Notes: a model not told the origin generated them from the sequence alone. Positions 25,750-35,409 are shown, counted from the first letter of the stretch. The stretch: DNA of 64,000 bases from Paraburkholderia podalyriae (GCF_014397785.1 NZ_VZQQ01000006.1:124001-188000); one strand, 5' to 3'. Made by a program: numbers and translations.

Positions 25750-27027
25750 CTAGCGGAACCCCAGCTTGCGCCGCGCGCCGATCAGCGCCGCGATGCTCAG
25801 CAGCGCGGCGAACATCACGTAGTAGCTCGGCGCGGCCTTCGAGCCGGTCGCGCTGATCAGCCACGCGATGATGAACGGCCCGAAGCCGCCGAAGATCGTC
25901 ACCGCGATGTTATACGCGAGCGACATGCCGGTCGTGCGCGTCTGCACCGGGAACATCTCCGACAGCAGCCCCGGCGTCGCGCCGAAGTAGCCGCTGACGA
26001 GAAAGCCGAACACGATCTGCCACACGATCAGCGTGCCGAAGCTCGGATGCGCGATCAGCAACGCGAACGCAGGATAGACGAGCACGAACAGCAGTACCGC
26101 CGCGCTCAGCATGATGCGCGTGCGTCCATGCAGGTCCGACCAATGCCCGGCCACCGGCGAGAACACCATCTGGATCAGGCCCGTCACCGCAATCGCCGCA
26201 AACGCGACCGACGGCGCGAGCCCCAGTTGCCGCACACCATAGGTCGGCATGAACAGCATCAGATAAGCCGACACGGTCCCGAGGATCACCACGCCCATCG
26301 CGATCACGAGCCGCAGCTTCTGCGTCGCGAACGTATCGCGCAGCGGCGTCTGCGTCGTTTCGGCGGCCAGGAATTCGGGCGTCTCGTCGAGCCTGGTGCG
26401 GATGTAGAACGCAACCGGCCCGATCAGCAGACCGAAGAAGAACGGCACGCGCCAGCCCCACGACGCCATTTGCTCGGGCGACAGTTGGCCAGTCAGCAAC
26501 GCGCCGAAGCCTGCCGCGAGCAGCGTCGTCAGACCCTGGCTCGCCATCTGCCAGCTCGCGTAGAAGCCGCGCCGCCCCGGCACGTGCTCGGCGAGAAACG
26601 CGGTCGCGCTGCCGAACTCGCCGCCAGCCGAGAAGCCCTGCATCAGCCGTGCGAGCACGAGGATCAACGGCGCGGCGAGGCCAATGCTCTGATAGGTCGG
26701 CAGAATCGCGATGATCAGCGTGCCGCTCATCATCAGCAAGATGGAGAGCGTGAGCGCCGCCTTGCGCCCGGCGCGGTCCGAGTACGCGCCGATCACGATC
26801 GCACCGAGCGGCCGCATGAAAAACGACACGCCGAACGTGCCGAGCGTGAGCAGCAGCGATACGGTCTCGTTGCCGGCCGGAAAAAACAGCTTGGAGATGG
26901 TCACGGCGAAAAAGCCGTACACCACGAGATCGAACCATTCGAGCGCGTTGCCGATCGAGGCGGCCACCACCGCGCGCCACGAATTCTGCCGGCTTCCCGC
27001 GACGCTTGCTGCTGTCGTTGAATTCAT
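25750..27027 (-). CDS. MFS transporter, metabolite:H+ symporter (MHS) type
   Basis: A 425-residue inner-membrane protein with about 12 hydrophobic segments. Signatures of the MHS subfamily (proline/betaine, alpha-ketoglutarate, citrate and shikimate carriers) are visible: IGNALEWFDLVVYGFFA near the start, RPLGAIVIGAYSDRAGRKAAL after TM2, and LARLMQGFSAGGEFGSATAFLAEH. The substrate is not predictable from this. The ATG at 27027 has AGGAG upstream. It stands alone, convergent with secF. Confidence 0.9.
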   Translation of the reverse strand: MNSTTAASVAGSRQNSWRAVVAASIGNALEWFDLVVYGFFAVTISKLFFPAGNETVSLLLTLGTFGVSFFMRPLGAIVIGAYSDRAGRKAALTLSILLMMSGTLIIAILPTYQSIGLAAPLILVLARLMQGFSAGGEFGSATAFLAEHVPGRRGFYASWQMASQGLTTLLAAGFGALLTGQLSPEQMASWGWRVPFFFGLLIGPVAFYIRTRLDETPEFLAAETTQTPLRDTFATQKLRLVIAMGVVILGTVSAYLMLFMPTYGVRQLGLAPSVAFAAIAVTGLIQMVFSPVAGHWSDLHGRTRIMLSAAVLLFVLVYPAFALLIAHPSFGTLIVWQIVFGFLVSGYFGATPGLLSEMFPVQTRTTGMSLAYNIAVTIFGGFGPFIIAWLISATGSKAAPSYYVMFAALLSIAALIGARRKLGFR

Positions 27028-27216
27028 CCAGATCTCCTGTCCCGCGCGAGATATTTATCGACGCGAACGCCTGGCGCCCGCGCTGGCCACCCCGGCAACG
27101 CGCGCACCGCCGGCATGACTCGATGCGCTCTATTTAACTGAAAAAATAAAAATGAAGCGAGCGCCAGATGGGCCGATGGCTGCCACGCATGGCCGCGGCG
27201 TTCGCAACAGGCGATA

Positions 27217-27253
27217 AAAAACCGCTTCGTCGGTGAACGACCGAAGCGGTTTT
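27217..27253 (-). terminator. Terminator of the cytochrome b561-yceI operon
   Basis: CCGCTTCG (27222-27229) pairs with CGAAGCGG (27242-27249). The flanking As and Ts place a T-run after the stem on the minus strand, 27 bp beyond the last yceI stop. Confidence 0.8.
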
Positions 27254-27279
27254 CTGGCTGCGGCGCAGCGCGAACGCGC

Positions 27280-27861
27280 TTACTGCTGCTTGATACCTTC
27301 CGACTGGATATGCAGGCGCGTCTGCATGCTGAAGCCGTACTTCGCGCCGAACTCCATGCCGTAATCGGCGCGATTGAATTCGGTGCTTGCCTCGACGCCG
27401 CATACTTCGCGCTTGAGGACCGGGTGTTGCATGCACTTGAACGAATCGATCTTCAGATTCACCGGCTTCGTGATGCCGCGAATCGTCAGCGTGCCGATCA
27501 CCTCGACGGGCTTGTCGCCGTCGAACTTAATCTCGGTGCCCTTGTAGGTCACGGTCGGATACTTCTCGACGTCGAAGAACTCGGCGGCCCTCAGGTGATC
27601 GTCGAGCTTCGGGTTGCCGGTCTGCACCGAAGCGGGATCGACGGTGACGTCGATGGTGCCGGTTTTGGCCGCGCGATCGAGCGTCACCGTTCCCGTGGTC
27701 TTCGTGAATTTGCCGCGCCAGATCGACAGACCGCCGAAGTGATCGGCCTCGAAGCTCGGAAACGTATGCATCGGATCAAGCGAATAGGTATCGGCGGCGA
27801 AGGCGCCAAGCGACAGCGACGAAGCCAGCGCGCCAACAGCGATCAACATGGACGTTTTCAA
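27280..27861 (-). CDS. YceI-family periplasmic protein (copy 2)
   Basis: A 193-residue secreted protein of the YceI lipocalin-like family, which binds isoprenoid-type lipids. A signal peptide ([17 protein letters not shown]) precedes [34 protein letters not shown] and the late [15 protein letters not shown] are family features. I place the start at TTG 27861 because AGGAG lies about 7 nt upstream; ATG 27849 is the alternative and still leaves a signal peptide. It is the third gene of a cytochrome b561-yceI-yceI operon. Confidence 0.9.
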   Translation of the reverse strand: MKTSMLIAVGALASSLSLGAFAADTYSLDPMHTFPSFEADHFGGLSIWRGKFTKTTGTVTLDRAAKTGTIDVTVDPASVQTGNPKLDDHLRAAEFFDVEKYPTVTYKGTEIKFDGDKPVEVIGTLTIRGITKPVNLKIDSFKCMQHPVLKREVCGVEASTEFNRADYGMEFGAKYGFSMQTRLHIQSEGIKQQ

Positions 27862-27963
27862 TTCGTGCTCCTGTTTTGTGTTGAAAATCGCGGTGCAACC
27901 TGCGGTGGGAAAACGGCCGCGCCCCACGTGGCGCGGCGCACATCGCGAATGCCGCGCGCGTTA

Positions 27964-28524
27964 CTAGTGCGCGGCGACGATATGAAACTTGATCACGACC
28001 TCGTCGGCGACGACCGATGTGTCCTTCCATTCGCCGGTGCCGATGTCGAACTGCGAGCGCTTGATCGGCAGCGCGCCGTCGAAGGTCTGCATCGCGCCCT
28101 GCTGGCCGACCGTGACCGGCACCACGACCGTCTCCGACTTGCCCTTGATGGTCAGCTTACCGGTCACCTTGAACTGGTTGCCGCCGGCCGGCGCGATCGC
28201 GCTGGACACGAACGTCGCGCTCGGAAAGGTTTTCGCGTCGAACCATTCCTTGCCGCGCACCTGCTCGTTGTAGCTCTCGTCGCCGAGATCGTAGCTGGCG
28301 ACGTCGATGTTGAGCTGCGCACTGCCGGCCGTCGGTTTGGCCGGATCGAAGCTGACCTGCGCCGTGAACTTGTTGAACTTGCCTTCGACCGGCACGTTCA
28401 TCTGCTTCGAGGTAGCCATCACCGAACTCTTCGCGACGTCGACCTGCGCGAGCGCCGCACCCGCGGTGCTCAACGACGCCGCCGCGAACGCGGCGAGCAT
28501 GTAGCGATAAAACGAAACCTTCAT
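27964..28524 (-). CDS. YceI-family periplasmic protein (copy 1)
   Basis: A 186-residue paralogue of the next gene product, with a signal peptide (MLAAFAAASLSTAGAALA) and the YceI fold pattern (VPVEGKFNKFTAQVSFDP, SAQLNIDVASYDLGD, FPSATFVSS). AAGGA precedes the ATG. YceI proteins next to cytochrome b561 recur in proteobacteria; a link to lipid-soluble redox carriers has been suggested, but the reaction is unknown. It starts 8 bp after the cytochrome b561 stop codon. Confidence 0.9.
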   Translation of the reverse strand: MKVSFYRYMLAAFAAASLSTAGAALAQVDVAKSSVMATSKQMNVPVEGKFNKFTAQVSFDPAKPTAGSAQLNIDVASYDLGDESYNEQVRGKEWFDAKTFPSATFVSSAIAPAGGNQFKVTGKLTIKGKSETVVVPVTVGQQGAMQTFDGALPIKRSQFDIGTGEWKDTSVVADEVVIKFHIVAAH

Positions 28525-28532
28525 GGATGTCC

Positions 28533-29093
28533 TTATTTGAGGAAAGGAAGCATGCGAGACAGCAGGCCGTCGCGATCGAACCATTGATGCTTGAGCGCCG
28601 CCGCGGTGTGTAGCGCGACCAGCACGAGCAACGTGTAATTCAACGCGATGTGCAGGTTCTTCAGCACTTCCTTCAGGTGCGGATCGGGCGCGATGATTCG
28701 CGGCAGCGGAATCAGCCCGAGGTAGACGACCGGCACGTTCGCCGCCGAGCTATACAGATAGCCGGACACGGGAATCACGATCATCAGCACGTACAGCAAC
28801 AGATGTGTGACATGCGCGGCGCCACGTTGCCAGGTGGGCATGCGGCGCGGCATCGGCGGCGAGGCGTGGGTCGCGCGCCACAGGATGCGCACGATCGCGA
28901 GCGCGAACACGGTCACGCCGATCCATTTGTGCCACGAGAAATAGCGCAGCTTAGTGGGCGTGAAGCCCGGGATGTCGGTCATCACCCAGCCGAGCGCAAA
29001 GCCGCAGACGATCAGCAGTGCGATCAGCCAGTGAAACGCGATGGCGGTCCGCGTGTACGACTCCCGGGTACCGAACGATGGATTGAGTGTCAT
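28533..29093 (-). CDS. Cytochrome b561-family protein
   Basis: A 186-residue di-haem b membrane protein with four hydrophobic segments. Histidine-bearing segments match haem-ligand positions: RTAIAFHWLIALLIV, FSWHKWIGVTVF, a third in RGAAHVTHLLLYVLM, and ALNYTLLVLVALHTAAAL. It probably moves electrons between the quinone pool and a periplasmic acceptor. It heads the operon with two yceI genes. Confidence 0.92.
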   Translation of the reverse strand: MTLNPSFGTRESYTRTAIAFHWLIALLIVCGFALGWVMTDIPGFTPTKLRYFSWHKWIGVTVFALAIVRILWRATHASPPMPRRMPTWQRGAAHVTHLLLYVLMIVIPVSGYLYSSAANVPVVYLGLIPLPRIIAPDPHLKEVLKNLHIALNYTLLVLVALHTAAALKHQWFDRDGLLSRMLPFLK

Positions 29094-29543
29094 GACAGAT
29101 CAACGCAGGCAGTTAGAAGTTAACGGCGCGCCGCGGCCAGCTATTCCGCGATCGCCGCCGCGCATCGGCGCGGCGCGCGCGGCCGATGCGGCGGACATCA
29201 TCGCCACAAAAGGCCGCCGGGCATGCCACGGGCGCCATGCTACCCCAAGCGCGAAAAGCTGGCTGGAGCGCGTCGGCGGAACGGGCCCGAATTTTGCGCT
29301 GCAATGGCCCCAAGGCGTCGCGTCACCGCCCTTGCGTTGAACGATTCGGGGACGGAAAGCCCCGAAGCGACGCCATCTCAGGCCCGGACCAGCGCGCGGC
29401 GGGGACGGCGCCACGCCCCGCGCCGCGCGCGGCTCGCGTCGGTCGCGAGGCCGCGTTTGGTACTATTGCTGCTCACCGCCGCCCGACCCCTCGTAAAGAG
29501 CAGGCCTTGCACGCCGCTACTACGTCGTTAGCCCATCTGCCGC
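29094..29543. other. 450-bp intergenic region between two divergent operons
   Basis: This GC-rich gap lies between the cytochrome b561 operon (minus) and the pqi operon (plus) and must hold both promoters. I find no convincing gene in it; its open frames lack ribosome sites and look like GC-rich chance frames. A 7-bp hairpin (TTCGGGG 29345-29351, CCCCGAA 29360-29366) has no T-run. No clear sigma70 promoter stands out. Confidence 0.5.
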
Positions 29544-30347
29544 ATGGAACATGACAACCTGATCGCGTGCCATGAATGCGATACGCTGTTCCGCAAGCCA
29601 CGGCTTGTCGGGCGCGTCGCCGCGCGCTGTCCGCGCTGCGGCGCGACGCTCTATCGCGGCGTCTCGCGCAAGCTCGACGCGATCTGCGCGCTGACGCTCG
29701 CCGCGCTGTTTACGTTCCTGATCGCGCAGGGCTTTCCGATCGTCGAACTCGAAACCAACGGCATCACGTCGCAGACCACGCTGTTCGGCGCTCTCATCGC
29801 GCTGTGGGGCGAGGACATGGAGATCGTCGCCGTGATGGTGTTCTGCTCGACCCTCCTCTTTCCGCTCACCGAACTCGTCGCGCTGCTATACGTGCTGGTG
29901 CCGCTGCGCGCGGGCTACGTGCCCGCGCACTTCAATCGCGTGCTGCGCGCGATCCAGTTCGTGCGGCCGTGGGGCATGATCGAAGTGTTCATGCTCGGCG
30001 TGCTGATCACGATCGTTAAGATGGTGAGCATCGCGCGCGTGATTCCCGAGGCGGCGCTGTTCGCGTTCGGCGCGCTGACGCTGATGTTGGCGGTCGTCGT
30101 CACATTCGATCCGCGCGTGCTGTGGGATGTCGCCGACGAGCTCGACGCGCGCGGCGACCAGCCGTTGCCGCGCACGTCGGCCGACAGCGCGGCGGTCGCG
30201 GTCGGCTCACTCGCCGGTCCGCCGGCGCCGTCCGCCAGCATCGCGGCCTCGACCGGTGACACCGCCGGTGGCACCGCGGGTGACTCAACCCACGGCCCAG
30301 CGGGCAGCACCTCGCCCGGCTTGCCGCCCACGGGGCGCGAACGATGA
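29544..30347 (+). CDS. pqiA: PqiA-family membrane protein, first half
   Basis: A 267-residue protein corresponding to one of the two repeats of E. coli PqiA. It has a zinc-ribbon-like start (CHECD...CPRCG), then four membrane segments and the FPLTELVALLYVLVP and RPWGMIEVFMLGVLI signatures. The last 70 residues are a Pro/Ser/Thr/Gly-rich, presumably disordered tail. PqiAB forms an envelope-spanning lipid transport route. The next ORF encodes the second half. Confidence 0.92.
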   Translation: MEHDNLIACHECDTLFRKPRLVGRVAARCPRCGATLYRGVSRKLDAICALTLAALFTFLIAQGFPIVELETNGITSQTTLFGALIALWGEDMEIVAVMVFCSTLLFPLTELVALLYVLVPLRAGYVPAHFNRVLRAIQFVRPWGMIEVFMLGVLITIVKMVSIARVIPEAALFAFGALTLMLAVVVTFDPRVLWDVADELDARGDQPLPRTSADSAAVAVGSLAGPPAPSASIAASTGDTAGGTAGDSTHGPAGSTSPGLPPTGRER

Positions 30348-30354
30348 GCCCGCG

Positions 30355-31005
30355 ATGAAATACGTCACCGCGAAACGCGCGGGCCTCCTGTCCTGCCATT
30401 CGTGCGGTCGCGTCGAACCGCGCATCCGCTCGGTCACGCCGCAGCACTGCGGCCGCTGCGGCGCGCGTCTGCACTCGCGCAACCCCGACAGCGTGATGCG
30501 CACATGGGCGCTGCTGATCGCCGCGGCGCTGCTGTATATTCCGGCGAACCTGCTGCCGGTGATGCACACGTCGTCGCTGCTCGGCTCCGAGGACGACACC
30601 ATCATGAGCGGCGTCGTCTATTTCTGGACCTCCGGCGACTGGCCGCTCGCGATGATCGTGTTCATCGCCAGCATCATGGTGCCGATGCTGAAGCTCTCGG
30701 TGCTCGTGCTGCTCACCGTCAGCGCGCAGCGCCGCTCGCACTGGCGTCCGCAACAGCGCACGACACTGTACCGGATGGTCGAGCGGATCGGCCGCTGGTC
30801 GATGCTCGACGTCTTCGTCGTCACGCTCACCGTGGCGCTCGTGCGTTTCAAATCGCTGGCCGTGATCACGGCCGGGCCAGGCGCTATCGCGTTCGGCTCG
30901 GTCGTGATCCTGACGATGCTGGCCTCCATGCAATTCGATCCACGACTCATCTGGGACCCCGTGGAAAGCAGTACCCCAACACCTCAGGATCTCGATCATG
31001 ACTAG
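30355..31005 (+). CDS. PqiA-family membrane protein, second half
   Basis: A 216-residue protein with its own CxxC pairs (LLSCHSCGRV, CGRCGARL), four membrane segments, LLYIPANLLPVM and RWSMLDVFVVTLTVALV. It starts 7 bp after the first pqiA half and overlaps pqiB by 8 bp. In E. coli the two halves are fused; here they are separate, which is a common variant in beta-proteobacteria. Confidence 0.92.
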   Translation: MKYVTAKRAGLLSCHSCGRVEPRIRSVTPQHCGRCGARLHSRNPDSVMRTWALLIAAALLYIPANLLPVMHTSSLLGSEDDTIMSGVVYFWTSGDWPLAMIVFIASIMVPMLKLSVLVLLTVSAQRRSHWRPQQRTTLYRMVERIGRWSMLDVFVVTLTVALVRFKSLAVITAGPGAIAFGSVVILTMLASMQFDPRLIWDPVESSTPTPQDLDHD

Positions 31006-32659
31006 CCCGCAAGAACCGACGCCCGCTTCCGATGACGCGCCGCGCAACGATTCGAACGGACCCAGACTGCCGCCCCAACTGCCCGACCCCGACATCGAAC
31101 CACGCAGCCGCTGGCTGCCGTCGCTCGTCTGGGTAATTCCGCTGATTGCCGCGCTGATCGGCATCGCGCTCGTGGTCAGGTCGGTGACCGAGCGCGGGCC
31201 GGTGATCACGATCAGCTTCGTCAGCGCGGAAGGGCTCGAGCCGGGCAAGACCAAGGTCAAGTACAAGGACGTCGATGTCGGTGCGGTGAAGACGATCACG
31301 CTGGCGCCGGATCTGTCGCACGTGCTGGTGCAGGTGCAGCTCACCAAGGAAGGCGGAAAGTTCGCGGTCAAGGACTCGCGCTTCTGGGTGGTGCGTCCGC
31401 GCGTCGGCGCAAGCGGCGTGTCGGGTCTGACCACACTGCTGTCGGGCTCGTACATCGGCGCCGACGCGGGCCGCTCGACCGACAGCGAGAGCGACTTCGT
31501 CGGCCTCGAAACGCCGCCGCCCGTTACCGGCGATAAAAAAGGCCGTCAGTACACGCTGCACGGCGATTCGCTCGGCTCGATCGACATCGGCTCGCCGATT
31601 TTCTATCGGCGCGTGCAGGTCGGTCAGGTGGTCGGCTTCTCGCTCGACAAGGACGGCACCGGCGTCACGATGCGGGTGTTCGTGTCCGCGCCGTTCGACC
31701 AGTACGTCGGCACCAACACCCGCTGGTGGCATGCGAGCGGCGTCGATCTGCGGCTCGATTCGAGCGGCTTCAAGCTGAATACGCAGTCGCTCGCGACGGT
31801 GATCGTCGGCGGGCTGTCGTTCCAGTCGCCACCGGGACAGAACATGGGCCCGCAGGCGCCGAACGACCAGACGTTCCGCCTCGGCTCGGACGAAGGGGAC
31901 GCGATGCGCGAACCGGACGGCGTCCCCTTGCGCGTCGTGATGAACTTCAACCAGTCGCTGCGCGGGCTGTCGATCGGCGCGCCGGTCGACTTCCGCGGCA
32001 TCGTGCTCGGCCAGGTGACCAATATCGGCATCGACTACGATCCGAAGACTCAGAGCTTCACCATGCCGGTCACGATGAACCTGTACCCGGACCGCCTCGG
32101 CAAGCGCTTCCGCGAGAGCGCGCCGCAGGCGGGCACGCTCGCCGGCGAGAACCTGCTGCAGGAACTCGTCAGGCACGGACTGCGCGGCCAGTTGCGCACC
32201 GGCAACCTGATCACGAGCCAGCTGTACGTGGCGCTCGATATCTTCCCGAAAGCGCCGCCGGCCAAGGTCGACGTGACGACCGATCCGCTCGAGCTGCCGA
32301 CCATTCCGAACACGCTCGACGAATTGCAGCTGCAGGTCGCCGACATCGCGAAGAAGCTCGACAAGGTGCCGTTCGACCAGATCGGCGCGAACCTGAACAC
32401 CGCGCTGAAGAACGCCGACCAACTGTTCTCGCGTCTCGACAAGGAAGTCGTGCCGCAGGCGCGCGACACGCTGACGGCCGCGAAGCAGACCTTCAGTTCG
32501 GCCCAGGCAACCTTGCAGCAGGATTCGCCGATGCAGTCCGACGTTCATCAGGCGTTGCAGGAACTGACGCGCACGTTGCAGTCGCTGAACGCGCTGTCGG
32601 ACTACCTGGAACGTCATCCCGAATCGCTGTTGCGTGGTAAATCAGGAGATAAACCATGA
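30998..32659 (+). CDS. pqiB: PqiB-like MCE protein
   Basis: A 553-residue protein with one N-terminal membrane helix (SLVWVIPLIAALIGIALVV) and three MCE/MlaD domains that would extend into the periplasm. Each begins with a pattern such as ISFVSAEGLEPGKTKVKYKDV or GSIDIGSPIFYRRVQVGQV. The C-terminal 130 residues are helical and likely form the needle of the lipid tunnel. It overlaps the upstream pqiA-type gene and the downstream lipoprotein gene, so the operon is tightly coupled. Confidence 0.94.
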   Translation: MTSPQEPTPASDDAPRNDSNGPRLPPQLPDPDIEPRSRWLPSLVWVIPLIAALIGIALVVRSVTERGPVITISFVSAEGLEPGKTKVKYKDVDVGAVKTITLAPDLSHVLVQVQLTKEGGKFAVKDSRFWVVRPRVGASGVSGLTTLLSGSYIGADAGRSTDSESDFVGLETPPPVTGDKKGRQYTLHGDSLGSIDIGSPIFYRRVQVGQVVGFSLDKDGTGVTMRVFVSAPFDQYVGTNTRWWHASGVDLRLDSSGFKLNTQSLATVIVGGLSFQSPPGQNMGPQAPNDQTFRLGSDEGDAMREPDGVPLRVVMNFNQSLRGLSIGAPVDFRGIVLGQVTNIGIDYDPKTQSFTMPVTMNLYPDRLGKRFRESAPQAGTLAGENLLQELVRHGLRGQLRTGNLITSQLYVALDIFPKAPPAKVDVTTDPLELPTIPNTLDELQLQVADIAKKLDKVPFDQIGANLNTALKNADQLFSRLDKEVVPQARDTLTAAKQTFSSAQATLQQDSPMQSDVHQALQELTRTLQSLNALSDYLERHPESLLRGKSGDKP

Positions 32660-33429
32660 TGTTTGCCCGGCTCCCCCGTCCGCCGCGCGCGCTCGTGCGC
32701 GCCGCCGTACGCGGCGTCGTGTATGGCACCGCGCTGGCCGCGGCGCTCGCCATCGCGGCGTGCTCGTCGCCGTCGAGCCGTTTCTATACGCTGGGCGGCG
32801 CGGATAGCGCAGCGGCCGGCGCGAATGGCGCCGCGTCGGCCGTCGCGCGCACGGGCGCCGCGCCCGCGTGGCTGATCGAAGTCGCGCCGGTCAACGTGCC
32901 GCCGCAGGTAGCGAGAAATCAGCTGGTCGTGCAGAGCGGGCCGACTCAGGTGCAGTTGCTCGAACAGGAACGCTGGGCGTCGCTGCCCGGCGATGAAATC
33001 CGCCGCGCGCTGTCGACGAATCTGACGCAGCAGCTCGGCACCCTCGATACGTTCGGCACCGCGCACCCCGACGACGTGGCCGTCTACCGGATCGCGATGA
33101 ACGTGCAGCGCTTCGAGTCGTGGCCCGGCTCACATGCGTTGATCGACGCGGTGTGGAGCGTGCGGGCCGTGCGCAGCAATGCGGTGATGACGTGTCGCAG
33201 CGTGGTCGGCGAAACGGTTGGCGGCGGGTACGACGCGCTCGTCGATGGACATCGGCGCGCGCTTGCGGAAGTGTCGACGCAGATCGCGATCGGGGTTCGC
33301 GCGATGGCGGCCGCGGCCGTCGTTACCACGGCCACAACGGGCCGGACTTCGCCTTCCGCCAGACCGGCCGCGGCGCCGGTCGTGCCGCCCTGTCCTTCCG
33401 CGGAAACGGCCACGGGAGCCGGCGCCTGA
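32656..33429 (+). CDS. pqiC: PqiC-like outer-membrane lipoprotein
   Basis: A 257-residue ABC-type transport auxiliary lipoprotein (formerly DUF330). The signal peptide ends at a lipobox, LAIAAC, near residue 36, followed by SSPSSRFYTLGG. PqiC docks the PqiB needle to the outer membrane. It overlaps pqiB by 4 bp. The Ala/Thr/Pro-rich C terminus after about residue 220 appears unstructured. Confidence 0.9.
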   Translation: MMFARLPRPPRALVRAAVRGVVYGTALAAALAIAACSSPSSRFYTLGGADSAAAGANGAASAVARTGAAPAWLIEVAPVNVPPQVARNQLVVQSGPTQVQLLEQERWASLPGDEIRRALSTNLTQQLGTLDTFGTAHPDDVAVYRIAMNVQRFESWPGSHALIDAVWSVRAVRSNAVMTCRSVVGETVGGGYDALVDGHRRALAEVSTQIAIGVRAMAAAAVVTTATTGRTSPSARPAAAPVVPPCPSAETATGAGA

Positions 33430-33493
33430 CAGGGCCTGGCCGGCGGCAGCCCGGTGCGCGCGTGCACACGTGTGTTCCTACGGGTCGCGCCGT

Positions 33494-33520
33494 GGGCCGG
33501 CGCGCCAATCGCGCCGGCCC
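33494..33520. other. Strong hairpin between pqiC and rlmL
   Basis: A perfect 11-bp inverted repeat (GGGCCGGCGCG 33494-33504, CGCGCCGGCCC 33510-33520, loop CCAAT) follows pqiC by 65 bp. It lacks a T-run, so it may only stabilise the 3' end of the pqi mRNA. A TACAAT -10 candidate for rlmL lies at 33537-33542. Confidence 0.5.
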
Positions 33521-33574
33521 GCCGACCCTGACCGCGTACAATAGCGCCTTATCCAACGCCTTGCGGCAACCTCA

Positions 33575-34861
33575 ATGTCCTTCGATTTCTTCCTTCCTTG
33601 CCCGCGCGGGCTCGAAGCTTCGCTCGCGGCCGAACTCGCCGAAATTGCCGCCGAACATCTGAACGGCGCCGCATTCACGGCCGGCGTCCAGGTGCCGGGC
33701 GGCGTGCATTTCAGCGGCGGCTGGGCCGCCGGCATGGCGGCCAACCTGCACTCGCGTCTCGCGAGCCGCGTGCTGCTGAAAATCGCGCAGCGGCCCTATC
33801 GTGGCGAGCAGGACATCTACGCGCTCGCGCTCGAACAGCGCTGGGAGCAGTGGTTCTCCGCGCACGAGACGCTGCGCGTCGACGTCACCGCGATCAAGTC
33901 GCCGCTGCGCAGCCTCGAGTTCACGACGCTGCGCGTGAAGGACGCGATCTGCGATCGTCTGCGCGAAAAGAGCGGCGCGCGACCGAACATCGACACCGCG
34001 ATGCCCGACGTGCGCGTGTTCGCGTTCGTGACCGCGACCGACTGCACGCTATACCTCGATACCTCGGGCGATCCACTGTTCAAGCGCGGCTGGCGCCTGG
34101 ACAAGGGCGCGGCACCGCTGCGCGAAAATCTCGCCGCGGGCATCCTGCGACTGACCGGCTGGCAGGCCGGCACGCCGCTCTACGATCCGATGTGCGGCAG
34201 CGGCACGTTTCTCGCGGAAGCGGCGCAGGTCGCGCTGAACATCGCGCCGGGCGTCGAGCGGCGCTTCGGCTTCGAAAAGCTCAAACAGTTCGACGCGCGG
34301 ATCTGGCAAGCGCTGAAGGGCGCCGCGCTCGAAGCGAAAAACGCGGCACGCGGCTCGCGCGGCACGGATCTGCAGATTTTCGGCAGCGATATCTCCGGCG
34401 ACATGCTCGAAAAAGCACGCGCGAATTTCGAGCGCGCCGGCTTGCCGGCCATTGCGCTGAAGCAGCTCGACGCGCGCGACATGACGCCGCCGACATCGAC
34501 GCCGGGCATCCTCGTCGCGAATCCGCCGTATGGCGAGCGGATCGAAGTGCGCGGCCGCAATGCGCGCGGCGAGCTTCGCGAAGGCCGCGGCAATCGCGAC
34601 GACGACGGCTTCCGCCGCGTTCAGGAAGAAGTGCCGGACAGCGAATTTTTCCAGTTGCTCGGCAATGCGTTGAAGCAGCGCTTTGCCGGATGGCATGCGT
34701 TTATCCTGACATCGGATCGCAAGCTACCGGGTCAACTGCGGCTGCGCGAATCGACGAAGACCCCGCTGTTCAACGGCGCGCTCGAATGCCGGCTGTTCCG
34801 CTTCGATCTGATTGCTGGCAGCGTGCGGCAGCGTCCGCAGGGCGATACGCCGGCGGCTTGA
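33575..34861 (+). CDS. rlmL: 23S rRNA guanine-N2 methyltransferase, RlmL type
   Basis: A 428-residue protein with an N-terminal THUMP RNA-binding domain and a C-terminal class I SAM methyltransferase domain. LYDPMCGSGTFLAEAAQ is the SAM-binding motif. The catalytic NPPY is in VANPPYGERI. It corresponds to the N-terminal (RlmL, m2G2445) half of E. coli RlmKL; the RlmK half is absent. A charged insert follows NPPYGER. The start ATG 33575 matches the conserved DFFLPCPRGLE. Confidence 0.92.
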   Translation: MSFDFFLPCPRGLEASLAAELAEIAAEHLNGAAFTAGVQVPGGVHFSGGWAAGMAANLHSRLASRVLLKIAQRPYRGEQDIYALALEQRWEQWFSAHETLRVDVTAIKSPLRSLEFTTLRVKDAICDRLREKSGARPNIDTAMPDVRVFAFVTATDCTLYLDTSGDPLFKRGWRLDKGAAPLRENLAAGILRLTGWQAGTPLYDPMCGSGTFLAEAAQVALNIAPGVERRFGFEKLKQFDARIWQALKGAALEAKNAARGSRGTDLQIFGSDISGDMLEKARANFERAGLPAIALKQLDARDMTPPTSTPGILVANPPYGERIEVRGRNARGELREGRGNRDDDGFRRVQEEVPDSEFFQLLGNALKQRFAGWHAFILTSDRKLPGQLRLRESTKTPLFNGALECRLFRFDLIAGSVRQRPQGDTPAA

Positions 34862-35025
34862 GGTAGTTTCTAGCGGGCGGCGCGCGCTGTCGTCGCCCTG
34901 TGGTTGCCCTGTCGTCGCGGCGTCTTCCCACCCTACTGCCACCACGCTGTCAGCAGCACCCCCGCACACTCCTTCCCACGCCATCCGGCGCTTGAACGGC
35001 CTACTGCCAACCGAAGGAGAATGTC

Positions 35026-35409
35026 ATGTCCGCATTGCCCAAACTCGTTGCCTGGTTCGAGATCCCGTCGATCGATTTCGATCGCGCGGTGCGCTTCTAC
35101 GAAGCCGCGCTCGACGCCCCGCTGAATCGCCAGGAGATCGGCGGCCAGCCGATCGCCGTATTCAGCTACGAGGAGCCCGCGACCGGCGGCGCGATCGTCC
35201 ACAATCCGTCGATGACGCCCGGCGCCGACGGCGTCACCGTCTACCTGAACGCGCTGCCCAACGTCGACGCGACCCTCGCGCGCATCGAACGTGCGGGCGG
35301 CAAGACCGACGGCCCGGTGATCAAGCTGCCGCAGGACATCGGCTATATCGCGTTCTTCACCGATACCGAAGGCAACCGCGTCGGTCTGCATTCGCGCACC
35401 AACGGCTAA
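35026..35409 (+). CDS. VOC-superfamily protein (glyoxalase/bleomycin-resistance fold)
   Basis: A 127-residue protein with paired beta-alpha-beta-beta-beta units. The start is WFEIPSIDFDRAVRFYEAALD, and VIKLPQDIGYIAFFTDTEGNRVGLHS ends the second unit. This matches small VOC proteins of the PhnB/glyoxalase-like group of unknown substrate. AAGGAGA lies upstream of the ATG. A WYL regulator follows 92 bp downstream on the same strand and may be functionally linked. Confidence 0.85.
   Translation: MSALPKLVAWFEIPSIDFDRAVRFYEAALDAPLNRQEIGGQPIAVFSYEEPATGGAIVHNPSMTPGADGVTVYLNALPNVDATLARIERAGGKTDGPVIKLPQDIGYIAFFTDTEGNRVGLHSRTNG

Noticed and set aside
30127..31005. pqiA split as a recent frameshift or disruption
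   Set aside because: Both halves have their own ATG, CxxC motifs and four-helix core, and the same split is usual in related bacteria, so this is a normal gene arrangement.
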